Positions 18,128 through 26,769 of a DNA stretch of 54,149 nt are shown in pieces; positions within the stretch are counted from its first letter, which is position 1; every line of letters begins with the position of its first letter. Source of the DNA: Gammaproteobacteria bacterium (lineage in GTDB: Bacteria; Gemmatimonadota; Gemmatimonadetes; Longimicrobiales; Gaopeijiaceae). Made by a program: the position numbers and the translations under genes. The DNA lies in NCBI GenBank assembly GCA_009840525.1, contig VXNP01000153.1, forward strand, positions 1 to 54,149, in the 5' to 3' direction. The notes beneath the pieces are model-generated. The model worked only from the letters and a program-made list of their open reading frames with translations. It searched no databases and was not told the origin of the DNA.

Positions 18128-19384
18128 TCACACCGCCCCGGCCGATACCGGCGGTCGCGCGTAAAGGCAGCTTCCGCGCACGAAGGTCATCTGCACCCGT
18201 TCCAGGTCGCGGAGATCGTCGAGCGGGTTGCCGTCCACCACGATCACGTCCGCTTCCTTGCCCTCCTCCAAGGTCCCGATGCGGTCATCGAGCCGGTTCA
18301 TGATCGCTGCCTCGCGGGTCGCGCTCATGATGGCCGCGTGGTTGTCGGCGACCACGCCCACCTCGATCATGAAGTCCATCTCCGGCACCACCACGCCGTG
18401 GCGCACCGCAGGGCTCCCCGCGTCCGTCCCGAACACGATGCGCACCCCGGCGCGCGCGGCTCTCAGCAGCCCGTCGTAGCGGCTCTTGTCGGCGACCAGC
18501 CGCTGGCGCTCCCTGATCTTCCATTCCGGGATGTTGTACTTGCGCGCGATCTCCGGCTTCGACTGGAGCAGGACGGGCGAGAAGGTGGTGATGATGGGAA
18601 CCCCGCGCTCGACCAGCTTGCCGATGGTCCGGTCGGACATGCTGCCGCCGTGCTCGACCGTGTCGATGCCGAAGTCGACCGCGCGCTCGATGCAGGCGTC
18701 GAAGGTGGCGTGGGCGGTGATGGGAAGGTTGCTGCGATGGGTCTCGTCGACGATGGCCTCGAGTTCCTCGTCGGTGAACTCCAGGAGGTCGTGGCACATC
18801 ATGATCTTGATGAGGTCGGCCCCGTCCTTGACCTGGTCGCGCACGGCGCGCCGCATCTCGTCGGCCCCGGTGGCCTCCCGGCAACACCAGTAGGTGTGGC
18901 CGCCGGTCTGGACGATCGCCTCGGCGACGATCAGCAGGCGCGGGCCCGCGAACACCCCCTGCTCCACCGCCTGCTTGGCGAAGGAACCGCTCCGGTTCAT
19001 GCCCAGGTCGCGCACCAGGGTGATCCCCGCGCGCAGGCAGGCGAGCATGTTGGCGGCCGCCTTGTAGGCGCTGATCTCGGGTGCGTCTCCGAGCGACTGG
19101 GCGGCCAGGTCGTGTATGCCGTCCCAGGCCAGGTGGGCGTGGCTGTTGATCAGCCCGGCCAGGATGGTCCCGCCCGTTTCGACCACCGCGCGCCCATCTC
19201 CTGCGGCCCCACCACCCTCGCCTACCGACGTGATCACACCGCCCTCGAGGGCCACGTGACCGTTTTCGATCACCTCGCGCCCGACCCCGGTGATCACCCG
19301 GCCCCGTAGCGTCACCGACGCGGGTTCCCTCGGGGCCAGGTCCTGCAGGACCGGCTGGAACTTCCAGGCTGGTGCTTCGGGCAT
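18128..19384 (-). CDS. Metal-dependent amidohydrolase
   Basis: This 418-residue amidohydrolase-superfamily protein resembles imidazolonepropionase- and prolidase-type enzymes. The metal-binding HxH is in GLINSHAHLAWDG, a putative carboxylated Lys lies in the middle (DLIKIMMCHD), further His ligands are in PITAHATFDA and TVEHGG, and the metal Asp is in FGTDAGSP. These enzymes cleave C-N bonds of amides, dipeptides or cyclic imides. It sits between the TIM-barrel protein and the aminotransferase with gaps of only 12 and 7 bases, so it fits a route that hydrolyses, transaminates and oxidises an imported compound. Confidence 0.9.
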   Translation of the reverse strand: MPEAPAWKFQPVLQDLAPREPASVTLRGRVITGVGREVIENGHVALEGGVITSVGEGGGAAGDGRAVVETGGTILAGLINSHAHLAWDGIHDLAAQSLGDAPEISAYKAAANMLACLRAGITLVRDLGMNRSGSFAKQAVEQGVFAGPRLLIVAEAIVQTGGHTYWCCREATGADEMRRAVRDQVKDGADLIKIMMCHDLLEFTDEELEAIVDETHRSNLPITAHATFDACIERAVDFGIDTVEHGGSMSDRTIGKLVERGVPIITTFSPVLLQSKPEIARKYNIPEWKIRERQRLVADKSRYDGLLRAARAGVRIVFGTDAGSPAVRHGVVVPEMDFMIEVGVVADNHAAIMSATREAAIMNRLDDRIGTLEEGKEADVIVVDGNPLDDLRDLERVQMTFVRGSCLYARPPVSAGAV

Positions 19385-19396
19385 GGTTTCTCCTCC

Positions 19397-20803
19397 TCAG
19401 ATCCCCAGCTCCGCGAGCGCCCTGGCACCTCCATCGAGGTTGGTGAGCTTCATGCTCGCGTAGTTGGGCGAGTAGATGACGCCGGCGGCTCCCGCCCCGT
19501 ACGCCGCGTGCACGCTCTCGTAGACGATCTCGGGGGTACAGGCCGCCTGATCCGGGGTGGAGCGGGGCGCGTCCACGCCGACGCCCATCAGCACCGGAAG
19601 CTCCCCGTCCAGCGCCTCGATCGTGTCCCGGCACTGCCCGCCAACATAGCTCGCGGGCGACATGCCCACACCGAGCAGCTCATCCCACGGCGCCTCGCCG
19701 AGTCCCAGAATCCGGTACATGATCGGCGTCAGCTCCGCGGGCGCCAGGTCGCGCAAAAGGGACGCGTGCAGCTGCGTCATCTCGTTGATGTAGATGCCGC
19801 CCGACTGATGCTGATAGGTGATCGGCTTCACCCAGTCGGCGTAGTCCTTCGTCTCGGCCCACGGCCACTGCGCCTTGCGGAACGGGTTGAAGTGGTTGCG
19901 GTTCCACACGTTGAGCCCGAACTCGAGCGCCGGATCGCACCATTTGACGAGGCCGTAGAGCTCGCGGTCCAGGTCCTTGTTGCGCTCCACCCAGTGCCGC
20001 TCCAGCAGCAGGAACTCGGGATTGTCGAGGAGAACGCGAAGGCCGGTGATGAGCGCGCCGTCCGTGAAGCGCTCTCCCGCGCGCGCGTTCCTGAAGTAGT
20101 CGTGAAGCGCCGCGCACGCCCGTCGCGCGGCCTCGGCATCGACCCCGGCCCGGTCCATGCTCGCGAGGCAGTGCGGGCAGAAACACCCCGGCGCCATCCC
20201 GGTGACGAGCTGGTCCAGAGGGCTGCGGCGCTCGTTGCACCACATGATGCCGTCGATGTCGTAGCTCCGGCAGTGATCCTCGATGAGCGCGTGCCACCAG
20301 CCCCGATAGTCGGGATGCTCGAGACACGGGGCGCCACCGATCCGGCCCAGGTAGTCCACCTCCATGAGCTGCACCAGGTTGGGGATCTGCACGGTGTTGG
20401 CCGAACCGTGTCCCGCGTACTTGAAGAGGGGCTCCATCAGCTCCGGAATCACCTTCATCCCCCGCTCCCGGGCACCGGGAACGACCATCTCCAGGATGTC
20501 CCGTCCGCGCATCGCCTCGTCCGGCGCGCGGAAGTTGGTGACGCTGGTGTTGCGGTAGAACTCGGGATGATGCGCGAGATAAGACCCGCCCTGGACCTCG
20601 AGCGGCTCCGGGACGCCGTGGTCGGGCCATCCGTCGAGCTTCCACGAGATGCTGCGCCCGATCTTGAGCCCGAGCCAGCTCACGGTTCCCAGAAAGACCA
20701 CATTCACGCCCACGCGCTGCTGCAACGTGTCCAGCACGGCGTCCACGCCCTCGTCCACGAAGCTCGCGGGCCCGATCTGGACTCCTACGCACCTGTCGCT
20801 CAC
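19397..20803 (-). CDS. TIM-barrel glycoside-hydrolase-like protein
   Basis: This 468-residue protein has alternating strands and helices with acidic C-terminal strand ends (IDGIMWCNE, GLNVWNRN) like the (beta/alpha)8 barrels of glycoside hydrolases and their relatives. There is no signal peptide, so it is cytoplasmic. A CFCPHC motif near residue 215 resembles a metal- or structure-binding pair and recurs in this type of protein. I cannot assign a CAZy family. The context is the Opp operon, where it would act on an imported glycoside or related substrate. I am sure it is a real gene, and less sure of the activity. Confidence 0.7.
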   Translation of the reverse strand: MSDRCVGVQIGPASFVDEGVDAVLDTLQQRVGVNVVFLGTVSWLGLKIGRSISWKLDGWPDHGVPEPLEVQGGSYLAHHPEFYRNTSVTNFRAPDEAMRGRDILEMVVPGARERGMKVIPELMEPLFKYAGHGSANTVQIPNLVQLMEVDYLGRIGGAPCLEHPDYRGWWHALIEDHCRSYDIDGIMWCNERRSPLDQLVTGMAPGCFCPHCLASMDRAGVDAEAARRACAALHDYFRNARAGERFTDGALITGLRVLLDNPEFLLLERHWVERNKDLDRELYGLVKWCDPALEFGLNVWNRNHFNPFRKAQWPWAETKDYADWVKPITYQHQSGGIYINEMTQLHASLLRDLAPAELTPIMYRILGLGEAPWDELLGVGMSPASYVGGQCRDTIEALDGELPVLMGVGVDAPRSTPDQAACTPEIVYESVHAAYGAGAAGVIYSPNYASMKLTNLDGGARALAELGI

Positions 20804-20828
20804 GGTCGATGATTCTCCTCTTCTCTCA

Positions 20829-20875
20829 TACTGGTGTCTACTGATGACTTACCGATGATCTACTGGTGTCTACTG
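20829..20875. repeat. Two 15-bp direct repeats between oppC and the TIM-barrel gene
   Basis: TACTGGTGTCTACTG occurs exactly at 20829-20843 and 20861-20875, 32 bases apart, in the 88-base gap between the oppC stop and the next gene. The region is less GC-rich than its surroundings. It could be a regulatory or mRNA-processing site between operon halves, or slippage. Confidence 0.5.
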
Positions 20876-20891
20876 GAGATATGTCGGGCGC

Positions 20892-21716
20892 TCACCGCCC
20901 CTTCAGCCTCGGGTCCAGCATCTCCTGCAGGCTGTCGCCCAGGAGATTCGTGGCCATGACCACGGTGAATATGGCGAGCCCGGGGAAGGTGGAAATCCAC
21001 CACGCCCGCCCGAGCACGTCCCGTCCCACGGCAACCATCAACCCCCACTCCGGCGTCGGGGGCTGCGCGCCCAGTCCCAGAAAGCTCAAGCCTGCGCCGA
21101 CCGATATCGCGTGTCCGAACTCGAGCGTCGAGAGCACGAGCAGCGGGATCGCCGTGTTCGGGAGGACGTGCCGCAGGATGATTCTGAGGTCCGGCACGCC
21201 CAGGAGCCGGGCCGCGTCGATGTATTCCTGCTCGCGCACGGTCAGCACCGTCCCCCGCACAAGGCGAGCGTAGCGCGGGATCGTGGACACGCCGACCGCG
21301 ACCATGACGTTGGTGATGCTAGGGCCCAGGGCCGCGATGACGACAAGGGCCAGGAGGATGCCGGGAAAGGCCAGCATCGCATCCACCATGCGCATCAGCA
21401 CGGTGTCCACCGTGCCGCGGTAGTAGCCGGACACGAGCCCCAGCGCCGAGCCCAGCACCGAGCCGATGACGACGCTGATGAACCCGAGGATGAGCGACAC
21501 CCGCGCGCCGTAGATCACGCGGCTGAACACGTCCCTCCCCAGCCGGTCCGTCCCGAACCAGAACTCCGCGGACGGCGCCTCGCGTGCCCCCGAGACCGTG
21601 ACCAGCGGATCATGCGGCGAGCCCAAGGCGGCGAAGAAGGCCAGCAGCACCCATCCCGCGAGGATGCAGCTCCCCGCGATGAAACCCGGGGTCAGGGTCC
21701 GGCCCGCGACCGTCAT
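20892..21716 (-). CDS. oppC: Oligopeptide/dipeptide ABC transporter permease (OppC/DppC type)
   Basis: This 274-residue inner-membrane permease has about six helices. The cytoplasmic EAA loop that docks to the ATPases is visible in REQEYIDAARLLGVPDLRII, and an N-terminal OppC segment precedes the first helix. Its start lies just downstream of a 32-bp tandem duplication that places an 11-codon micro-ORF between it and oppB. It forms a heterodimer with OppB. It is followed by 88 bases with repeats and then the TIM-barrel gene. Confidence 0.93.
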   Translation of the reverse strand: MTVAGRTLTPGFIAGSCILAGWVLLAFFAALGSPHDPLVTVSGAREAPSAEFWFGTDRLGRDVFSRVIYGARVSLILGFISVVIGSVLGSALGLVSGYYRGTVDTVLMRMVDAMLAFPGILLALVVIAALGPSITNVMVAVGVSTIPRYARLVRGTVLTVREQEYIDAARLLGVPDLRIILRHVLPNTAIPLLVLSTLEFGHAISVGAGLSFLGLGAQPPTPEWGLMVAVGRDVLGRAWWISTFPGLAIFTVVMATNLLGDSLQEMLDPRLKGR

Positions 21717-21756
21717 GCCGGGGTCACCGTGCGGCCCGCGATGCTCATGCCGGGGT
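21686..21756 (-). repeat. 32-bp tandem duplication across the oppB-oppC junction
   Basis: Two 32-base units (21725-21756 and 21693-21724, 26 of 32 positions identical) plus a short third start (21686-21692) occur in tandem. Each full unit begins ACCCCGGC and contains ATGA. The period is not divisible by three, so the three frames meeting here differ. Confidence 0.7.
21713..21748 (-). CDS. Possible 11-codon micro-ORF between oppB and oppC
   Basis: The duplication creates an ORF encoding MSIAGRTVTPA, near-identical to the OppC N-terminus MTVAGRTLTPG. Its ATG overlaps the oppB TGA and its TGA overlaps the oppC ATG, so ribosomes could pass through it by stop-start coupling. Whether it is translated is not known, and no further role is apparent. 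Confidence 0.35.
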   Translation of the reverse strand: MSIAGRTVTPA

Positions 21757-22689
21757 CGCGTCCCGAACGCGCGGATCGAGCCAGGCCGCCAGCAGGTCCA
21801 CGAGCAGGTTTACGAGGACGTAGGCAGTGGCCATGAACAGGACGATTCCCTGTACCAGCGGATAGTCCTTCCAGAGAATCGCGCTCACCACCAGGCGGCC
21901 CAGCCCGGGGCGGCTGAAGACCGTTTCTGTCACGACCGCGCCCGCGAGCATGGCCCCAAACTGGAGCCCGAGGATGGTAAGAACCGGGAGGAAGGCGTTC
22001 CGGAGCGCGTGCCGCAGATACACGATCCGCTTGGGCAGGCCCTTCGCCCACGCCGCGCGCACGTAGTCTTCGACCAGCACCTCAAGCAGCGAGGCCCGCG
22101 TCAGCCGCGCGATCACCCCCGCGGACAGAAGCCCCAGCGACAGGCTCGGGAGCACGAGCGAGCGGAGGCCCTCCGAGCCCGCCGGCGGGAACCACGGCAG
22201 CCAGAATGCAAACACGAGGATCAGCAGGAGACCGAGCCAGAAGAGCGGCAGCGATACCCCCGCGTAGGCGAGCACCCGGCTGAACCCGTCGATCCATGAG
22301 CCCTGTTTGAGCGCGGCCATCACGCCCGTGGTCACCCCGATGATCACGGCGAACAGGATGCCGCCCAGGCTGAGTGCGAGCGTCGAGCCCAGGCGGTCGA
22401 GGATCAGGTCGAGGACGGGTGCGCGCAGCCGGACCGAGGTTCCCAGATCGGTCGTCACCGCGCCCCGCAGGAACCGGCCGTACTGCACGTACAGCGGGTC
22501 GTTAAGCCCCATCTCCTCGCGCAATTGCTCTTGCCGCTCCGGTGTCACCGATCCGCTCTCGGCCCCGGAGAGCATCAGCTGCACGGGGTCGCCAGGGAGG
22601 GCGTGCATGATCGAGAAGACCGCCACCGACACCAGGAGCAGCACGATCCCAAGCTGGGCTATGCGTCCGGCGAGGTAGTTGGCGAACAT
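21745..22689 (-). CDS. oppB: Oligopeptide/dipeptide ABC transporter permease (OppB/DppB type)
   Basis: This 314-residue inner-membrane permease has six helices and heads the long minus-strand operon. Its N-terminus (LAGRIAQLGIVLLLVSVAVF) and the motif HALPGDPVQL are standard for OppB. The cytoplasmic ATPase-docking loop is in EDYVRAAWAKGLPK, which matches the EAA consensus. It pairs with OppC, OppD and OppF from the same operon. No substrate-binding gene is in this operon. The 160 bases before it, shared with the divergent SRPBCC-like gene, should carry the promoter, but no obvious one is visible. Confidence 0.94.
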   Translation of the reverse strand: MFANYLAGRIAQLGIVLLLVSVAVFSIMHALPGDPVQLMLSGAESGSVTPERQEQLREEMGLNDPLYVQYGRFLRGAVTTDLGTSVRLRAPVLDLILDRLGSTLALSLGGILFAVIIGVTTGVMAALKQGSWIDGFSRVLAYAGVSLPLFWLGLLLILVFAFWLPWFPPAGSEGLRSLVLPSLSLGLLSAGVIARLTRASLLEVLVEDYVRAAWAKGLPKRIVYLRHALRNAFLPVLTILGLQFGAMLAGAVVTETVFSRPGLGRLVVSAILWKDYPLVQGIVLFMATAYVLVNLLVDLLAAWLDPRVRDATPA

Positions 22690-22849
22690 GCGTGGTTTGG
22701 CGGCAGTCCGGCGTGTGGCGGTGGTGGTTTTTCCGGCGGGAAACTACCGTGCGGCATGGGCACGTGCGAGAATCACCGCGCCCCAGCGACATCGGCGTCG
22801 CAGGCAGCTCCAAGCGGAAACTCGGAATCTCGAAACGGAGAACAAGGGA

Positions 22850-23770
22850 GTGAGTCAGGACGAAACCCGCATTTCCGAAGAAGAGGCACGCGCACTCTGG
22901 CACCGTGCGGCCGAGTTGCAGGCCGAGGCTGCTCGCCGTCTCGAAGAGCGTTCGCGGCAGTCGGCTCCGCGGGGGCGTCCCTCCGACACGCCGGAGGTTG
23001 AAGGGTACCGCCTTGCGGATGTCCGGGCCGCTGCCGAAGAAGCGGGAATCTCGCCGGCGTTCGTCGATCATGCGCTCGTGGAGGCTCGCAATCGGGCGCT
23101 CGCCGAAGGAGGCCAGGCCCGGCCATCAAGGATGGCAGCCCGGTTCCTGGGCCAACCGCCGCTTGCGCTCGAGGTCTCCCGGGTGATCCACGCACCGGCG
23201 GAGGAGGTCTACCGCGCCATGCAACGGATCCTCCCGGAGGACCCGTTCCGCCTGAGCCTTGTCGATCAACACGGAGGCGACCTGCTCGACGGAGGCATAC
23301 TGGTCTTCAACGTGCCCGCATACTCCTACTCGACGACCCCGGGAGATCAGTCGTTCGCGTACGAGATGGCGTTCGTCGACCTCAAGCAGCTGCTTTTCAG
23401 CCTCCGGCGCGTGGACACCGATCCGCCTGAGACCGAGTTGACCGTTCGCGGGAGCTTTATCCACAGCCACAAGCTCAATATGTGGGTCGGGGGCGGCTTC
23501 TCCGCGGTGGTCGCGTCGTTGAGCGGTGTCGGTGGCGCGTTTGCCGCCGCGGGCGCGGCCGCCGCCCTCGGGATCGGGGGTATCGCGGCCGGTGTGGCGG
23601 TACTGGGCTTCCTTGCCGGTGGAGCGGCAGGCGGTGGGCTGGCGACGCGGGGCTGGCGCGCGCTGTATCGTTACGGGTTGCGTCGCGGGGAGAAGACGAT
23701 CGGCAACCTGATCGGCTCGATCGTCGCCGACATCGAGACCGGCGGAGGGTTCTCAAGCCCGCGGTTCTGA
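22850..23770 (+). CDS. SRPBCC-like protein with glycine-rich membrane segment
   Basis: This 306-residue protein starts at a GTG with GGAG nine bases upstream. A longer frame exists but its N-terminus looks like non-coding translation. An acidic-basic helical N-terminus (ISEEEARALWHRAAELQAEA) precedes a motif YRLADVRAAAEEAGISPAFV, which I recall from many proteins of this kind. Residues 110-220 look like an SRPBCC fold (ALEVSRVIHAPAEEVYRAM). A Gly/Ala-rich stretch near 235-270 may be membrane-embedded. The function is unknown. It is divergent from oppB, so the two may share a control region. Confidence 0.65.
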   Translation: MSQDETRISEEEARALWHRAAELQAEAARRLEERSRQSAPRGRPSDTPEVEGYRLADVRAAAEEAGISPAFVDHALVEARNRALAEGGQARPSRMAARFLGQPPLALEVSRVIHAPAEEVYRAMQRILPEDPFRLSLVDQHGGDLLDGGILVFNVPAYSYSTTPGDQSFAYEMAFVDLKQLLFSLRRVDTDPPETELTVRGSFIHSHKLNMWVGGGFSAVVASLSGVGGAFAAAGAAAALGIGGIAAGVAVLGFLAGGAAGGGLATRGWRALYRYGLRRGEKTIGNLIGSIVADIETGGGFSSPRF

Positions 23771-23871
23771 GATCCCTCGGCGGCATCATGCGAGTACTGA
23801 AGGTCGACTATCCGGGTGCCGGATCCCCTCGCTCGCCGGCGACGGTCTACGCTATGCGCCTCCTTCGCCAT

Positions 23872-25260
23872 CTAGCTTTCCGTCGAAAGCGCCCCCACCA
23901 GCTCCCCGATATCCCCCAGCTCGTCCACCCGCTCAAGGGCCTCCAACGCCCCATCAATGCCCACATCGCCCATCACGAGGCTCGCGCAGTCCCGGAACTT
24001 CGCGTGCAGTTGCTCCCGGCTCAGGGGCCGCTCCGGGCCGCCGGGATAGGTGTCGGCCTCGGTGTGGAGTTCGGTGCCGTCGCGGAGGCGGACGTCGATG
24101 GCGCTGCGCATGCGGTCGTAGCCGCGCGCGTCGATGGCCTCGTCGAACTGGACCGTCACCCGGCGCATCATGTCGGCCGCCTCCTCGGAGAGGACGAAGT
24201 CGTCGTGGAACTCGCGGATTCCGGCCCGGCGCCGGAGGACCATGCTCGAGAGGACGAAGGGAATGCAGAACTTGGCCTCCAGTTCGTTGGTGGGGACGGG
24301 ATAGCGCAGGGGCTTCAGGATGTTGTGGCCGGCGCGGAAGGTGATGCCGGCGATGTCTTCCGGCGCGAGGTCGTGCCCGGTCACGAGTTCGAGCATGGCG
24401 GCCATGCTGGGGTGGCCGAGGCTTCCCGAGGGGAAAGGCTTCACGGACACGCCGGGGTCGAGCAAGGTGTAGGGCGCGCCCAAGGCGCCGACCAGCCGCT
24501 CGGGCTCGAAGCCGCCGCCGAACACGCGGAAGAAGCCCCACGGCGCCTCCAGCGCATCGTTCCCGGCCGTGAACCCGCGTGCGGCAAGCTCGACCGCCAC
24601 GATGCCGTTCTCGGCGGCGCGTCCGGCGTGGAGCGGCTTGGTCATGGTGCCGAACCCGAGCCGGATCCCGGACGAGAGGCTCGCCGCGATGCCGAGCGCC
24701 ATGGCGAGGTCGTCCGCCTCCAACCCGGCCAGCTTGGCGGCCGTCGCGCAGGCCCCGAGCGTGCCGATGGTCGCGGTCGAGTGGAACCCTTCCCGGTAGT
24801 GCCGGGGATCGATCGCCTCGGCGATCTTGCACTCCACCTCGAAGCCGATGAGGAACGCCTCCAGGAACTCGGCGCCCGTGGCTCCGATCCGTTCCGCCAT
24901 CGCGTAGCCCGCCGAGAGCGGCGCCACCGTGGGGTGGGTGAGGAGTCCGAAGATGCGGTCGGGGGCGTTCGAGAGCTGCGTGTCGTCGAAATCCATCGCG
25001 TGGCCCGCCGTGCCGTTGGCGCGCGCCGCGAGCGGGGCCGGGGCGCGGGTGCCGGGCAGCCCGAGGACGGTCGCCTCCGCGTGCCCCCCCTGGGCGGCGA
25101 TCTGGTCCTGCACGATGCGCGAGCAGGTGTCCGTGGACCCGGCGAGGATCACGCCCGTGCCGTCCAGCACGCAGCGCCGCCCCTCGCTCAGCAGCCGCTC
25201 CGGGAAGTCTCGGATGTTCGTTTCGAGGATGAAGTCGATGACCGCGCGCGTCGCGCTCAC
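23872..25260 (-). CDS. MmgE/PrpD family protein
   Basis: This 462-residue protein belongs to the MmgE/PrpD family, which includes 2-methylcitrate dehydratase and related dehydratases/isomerases. The N-terminal all-alpha domain with NGTAGHAMDFDDTQ and the C-terminal domain with HPSMAAMLEL are recognisable. Its start overlaps the stop of tctA by four bases, so it is coexpressed with the TctCBA transporter. This suggests it processes an imported tri- or dicarboxylate such as a methylcitrate-like acid. The precise reaction is not determined. Confidence 0.88.
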   Translation of the reverse strand: MSATRAVIDFILETNIRDFPERLLSEGRRCVLDGTGVILAGSTDTCSRIVQDQIAAQGGHAEATVLGLPGTRAPAPLAARANGTAGHAMDFDDTQLSNAPDRIFGLLTHPTVAPLSAGYAMAERIGATGAEFLEAFLIGFEVECKIAEAIDPRHYREGFHSTATIGTLGACATAAKLAGLEADDLAMALGIAASLSSGIRLGFGTMTKPLHAGRAAENGIVAVELAARGFTAGNDALEAPWGFFRVFGGGFEPERLVGALGAPYTLLDPGVSVKPFPSGSLGHPSMAAMLELVTGHDLAPEDIAGITFRAGHNILKPLRYPVPTNELEAKFCIPFVLSSMVLRRRAGIREFHDDFVLSEEAADMMRRVTVQFDEAIDARGYDRMRSAIDVRLRDGTELHTEADTYPGGPERPLSREQLHAKFRDCASLVMGDVGIDGALEALERVDELGDIGELVGALSTES

Positions 25261-26753
25261 TCTTGCTCCTTTGCCTGTCGTTTACCGGAAACGAGACGGT
25301 TCCTGATCGCCGGGGCCGCGAAACTGACCACCGCCAGCGCGAGCAGCACCAGGCCGATCGGACTCTCGAGGAAGATGGTGTGCGAGCCCGACGATAGCGT
25401 CAGGGCCCGCCGATAGTTGGTCTCGATCATGGGACCGAGGATGAGGCCGAGCACGGCTGGCGCCAGCGGATATCCGGCGCGCAGCATGGCGAAGCCGACG
25501 ACCCCGAAGAAGAGCGCCACCCAGGCGTCGGCCGCGTTCCCGCGCAGGGCGAAGACGCCCACGAGCGAGATGGCGACGACCAGCGGCATCAGGATCGACG
25601 GGCGCAGCCGCACGACGCGCGTCCACAGGGGGATCCCCAGGCGCCCCACCGCCAGCATCAGCAGCACCGCCACCAGGAACCCGGCGTACAGCGCGTAGAC
25701 GAGCTCGGCGCGCTCGGCCATCAGCAGCGGGCCCGGCGCAACGCCCTGCACGGTGAGGCCGCCGAGCAGCACGGCGGCGCTGGCCGACCCGGGAATCCCC
25801 AGCGCGAGAAGGGGGATCATGGCGGCGCCCACGCAGGAGTTGTTCGCCGCTTCGGGCGCCGCGATGCCGGCCGGCACCCCCGTCCCGAACCGCTCCCGGT
25901 CCTTCGAGACGCGCCGTTCCTCGTTCCAGGCCACGATCGAGGCGATCGTTGCCCCGGCGCCGGGGATGGCCCCGATCACGCCGCCGATCGCGGACCCGCG
26001 CAGAATCGTGCGCCAGAGCCCGAACAGCTCGCGGGCCTTGGGCAGCGCCCCCGTGATGCCGGCCCCGGGCGCCGTCGCTTTGCGTCCGCCGGCGGCCGCC
26101 TTCAGCGCCTCGGCGATGGCGAAGAAGCCGATCAGCATCGGCACCAGCCCGAGCCCGTCCATGAGCATGTTGGTGCCCAGCGTGAGCCGCGGCGCCCCCG
26201 TGAGCACGTCCAGCCCGACGAGGAAGAAGACGAGTCCCAGCAGCGCGCTGATGATCCCCTTCAGAGGATCGCGCCCCACGAGGTTCGCGACGATGGAGAG
26301 GCCGAACACGCCGAGCCCGAAGTACTCCGCCGGCCCGAAGGCGATCGCCGCCCGCGAGAGCGGCCCGAGCGCCAGCACCAGGAGAATCGTCCCCAGGAGC
26401 CCCCCGCTCATGGACGAGAAGAGGGAGATGCCCAGCGCGCGCCCCGCCTCGCCCCGGCGCGTCATGGCGTAGCCGTCGAAGGTCGTCGCGAGCGCGGGCG
26501 AGCTGCCCGGAACCCCGATCGCGATCGCCGTGATCGATCCGCCGTACTCCGCCGCCATGTAGATCGAGACCATCATCAGGAGCGCCGGCGTCGGGTCGAG
26601 CGCGAAGGTCACCGGGAGGACGAGCGCGAGTCCCACCGTCGAACTCAGCCCCGGCATCGCCCCCGCGAACACCCCGAGCAGGCTGCCCGCGAGCAGCGCG
26701 GCGAGGTTCCCTGGCTGGAGCGCCGTCAGAAGACCGTCGAGGAAGGCCGTCAC
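25257..26753 (-). CDS. tctA: Tripartite tricarboxylate transporter permease TctA
   Basis: This 498-residue membrane protein is the large subunit of a tripartite tricarboxylate transporter, with about 11-12 helices. The signatures GLSSTVGLALVLPVTF and YMAAEYGGSITAI are clear and length is typical. It uses an ion gradient to import a carboxylate delivered by TctC. It is preceded by tctB (16-base gap) and followed by an overlapping MmgE/PrpD gene. Confidence 0.96.
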   Translation of the reverse strand: MTAFLDGLLTALQPGNLAALLAGSLLGVFAGAMPGLSSTVGLALVLPVTFALDPTPALLMMVSIYMAAEYGGSITAIAIGVPGSSPALATTFDGYAMTRRGEAGRALGISLFSSMSGGLLGTILLVLALGPLSRAAIAFGPAEYFGLGVFGLSIVANLVGRDPLKGIISALLGLVFFLVGLDVLTGAPRLTLGTNMLMDGLGLVPMLIGFFAIAEALKAAAGGRKATAPGAGITGALPKARELFGLWRTILRGSAIGGVIGAIPGAGATIASIVAWNEERRVSKDRERFGTGVPAGIAAPEAANNSCVGAAMIPLLALGIPGSASAAVLLGGLTVQGVAPGPLLMAERAELVYALYAGFLVAVLLMLAVGRLGIPLWTRVVRLRPSILMPLVVAISLVGVFALRGNAADAWVALFFGVVGFAMLRAGYPLAPAVLGLILGPMIETNYRRALTLSSGSHTIFLESPIGLVLLALAVVSFAAPAIRNRLVSGKRQAKEQE

Positions 26754-26769
26754 GCGCCGCGTCGCCCGG

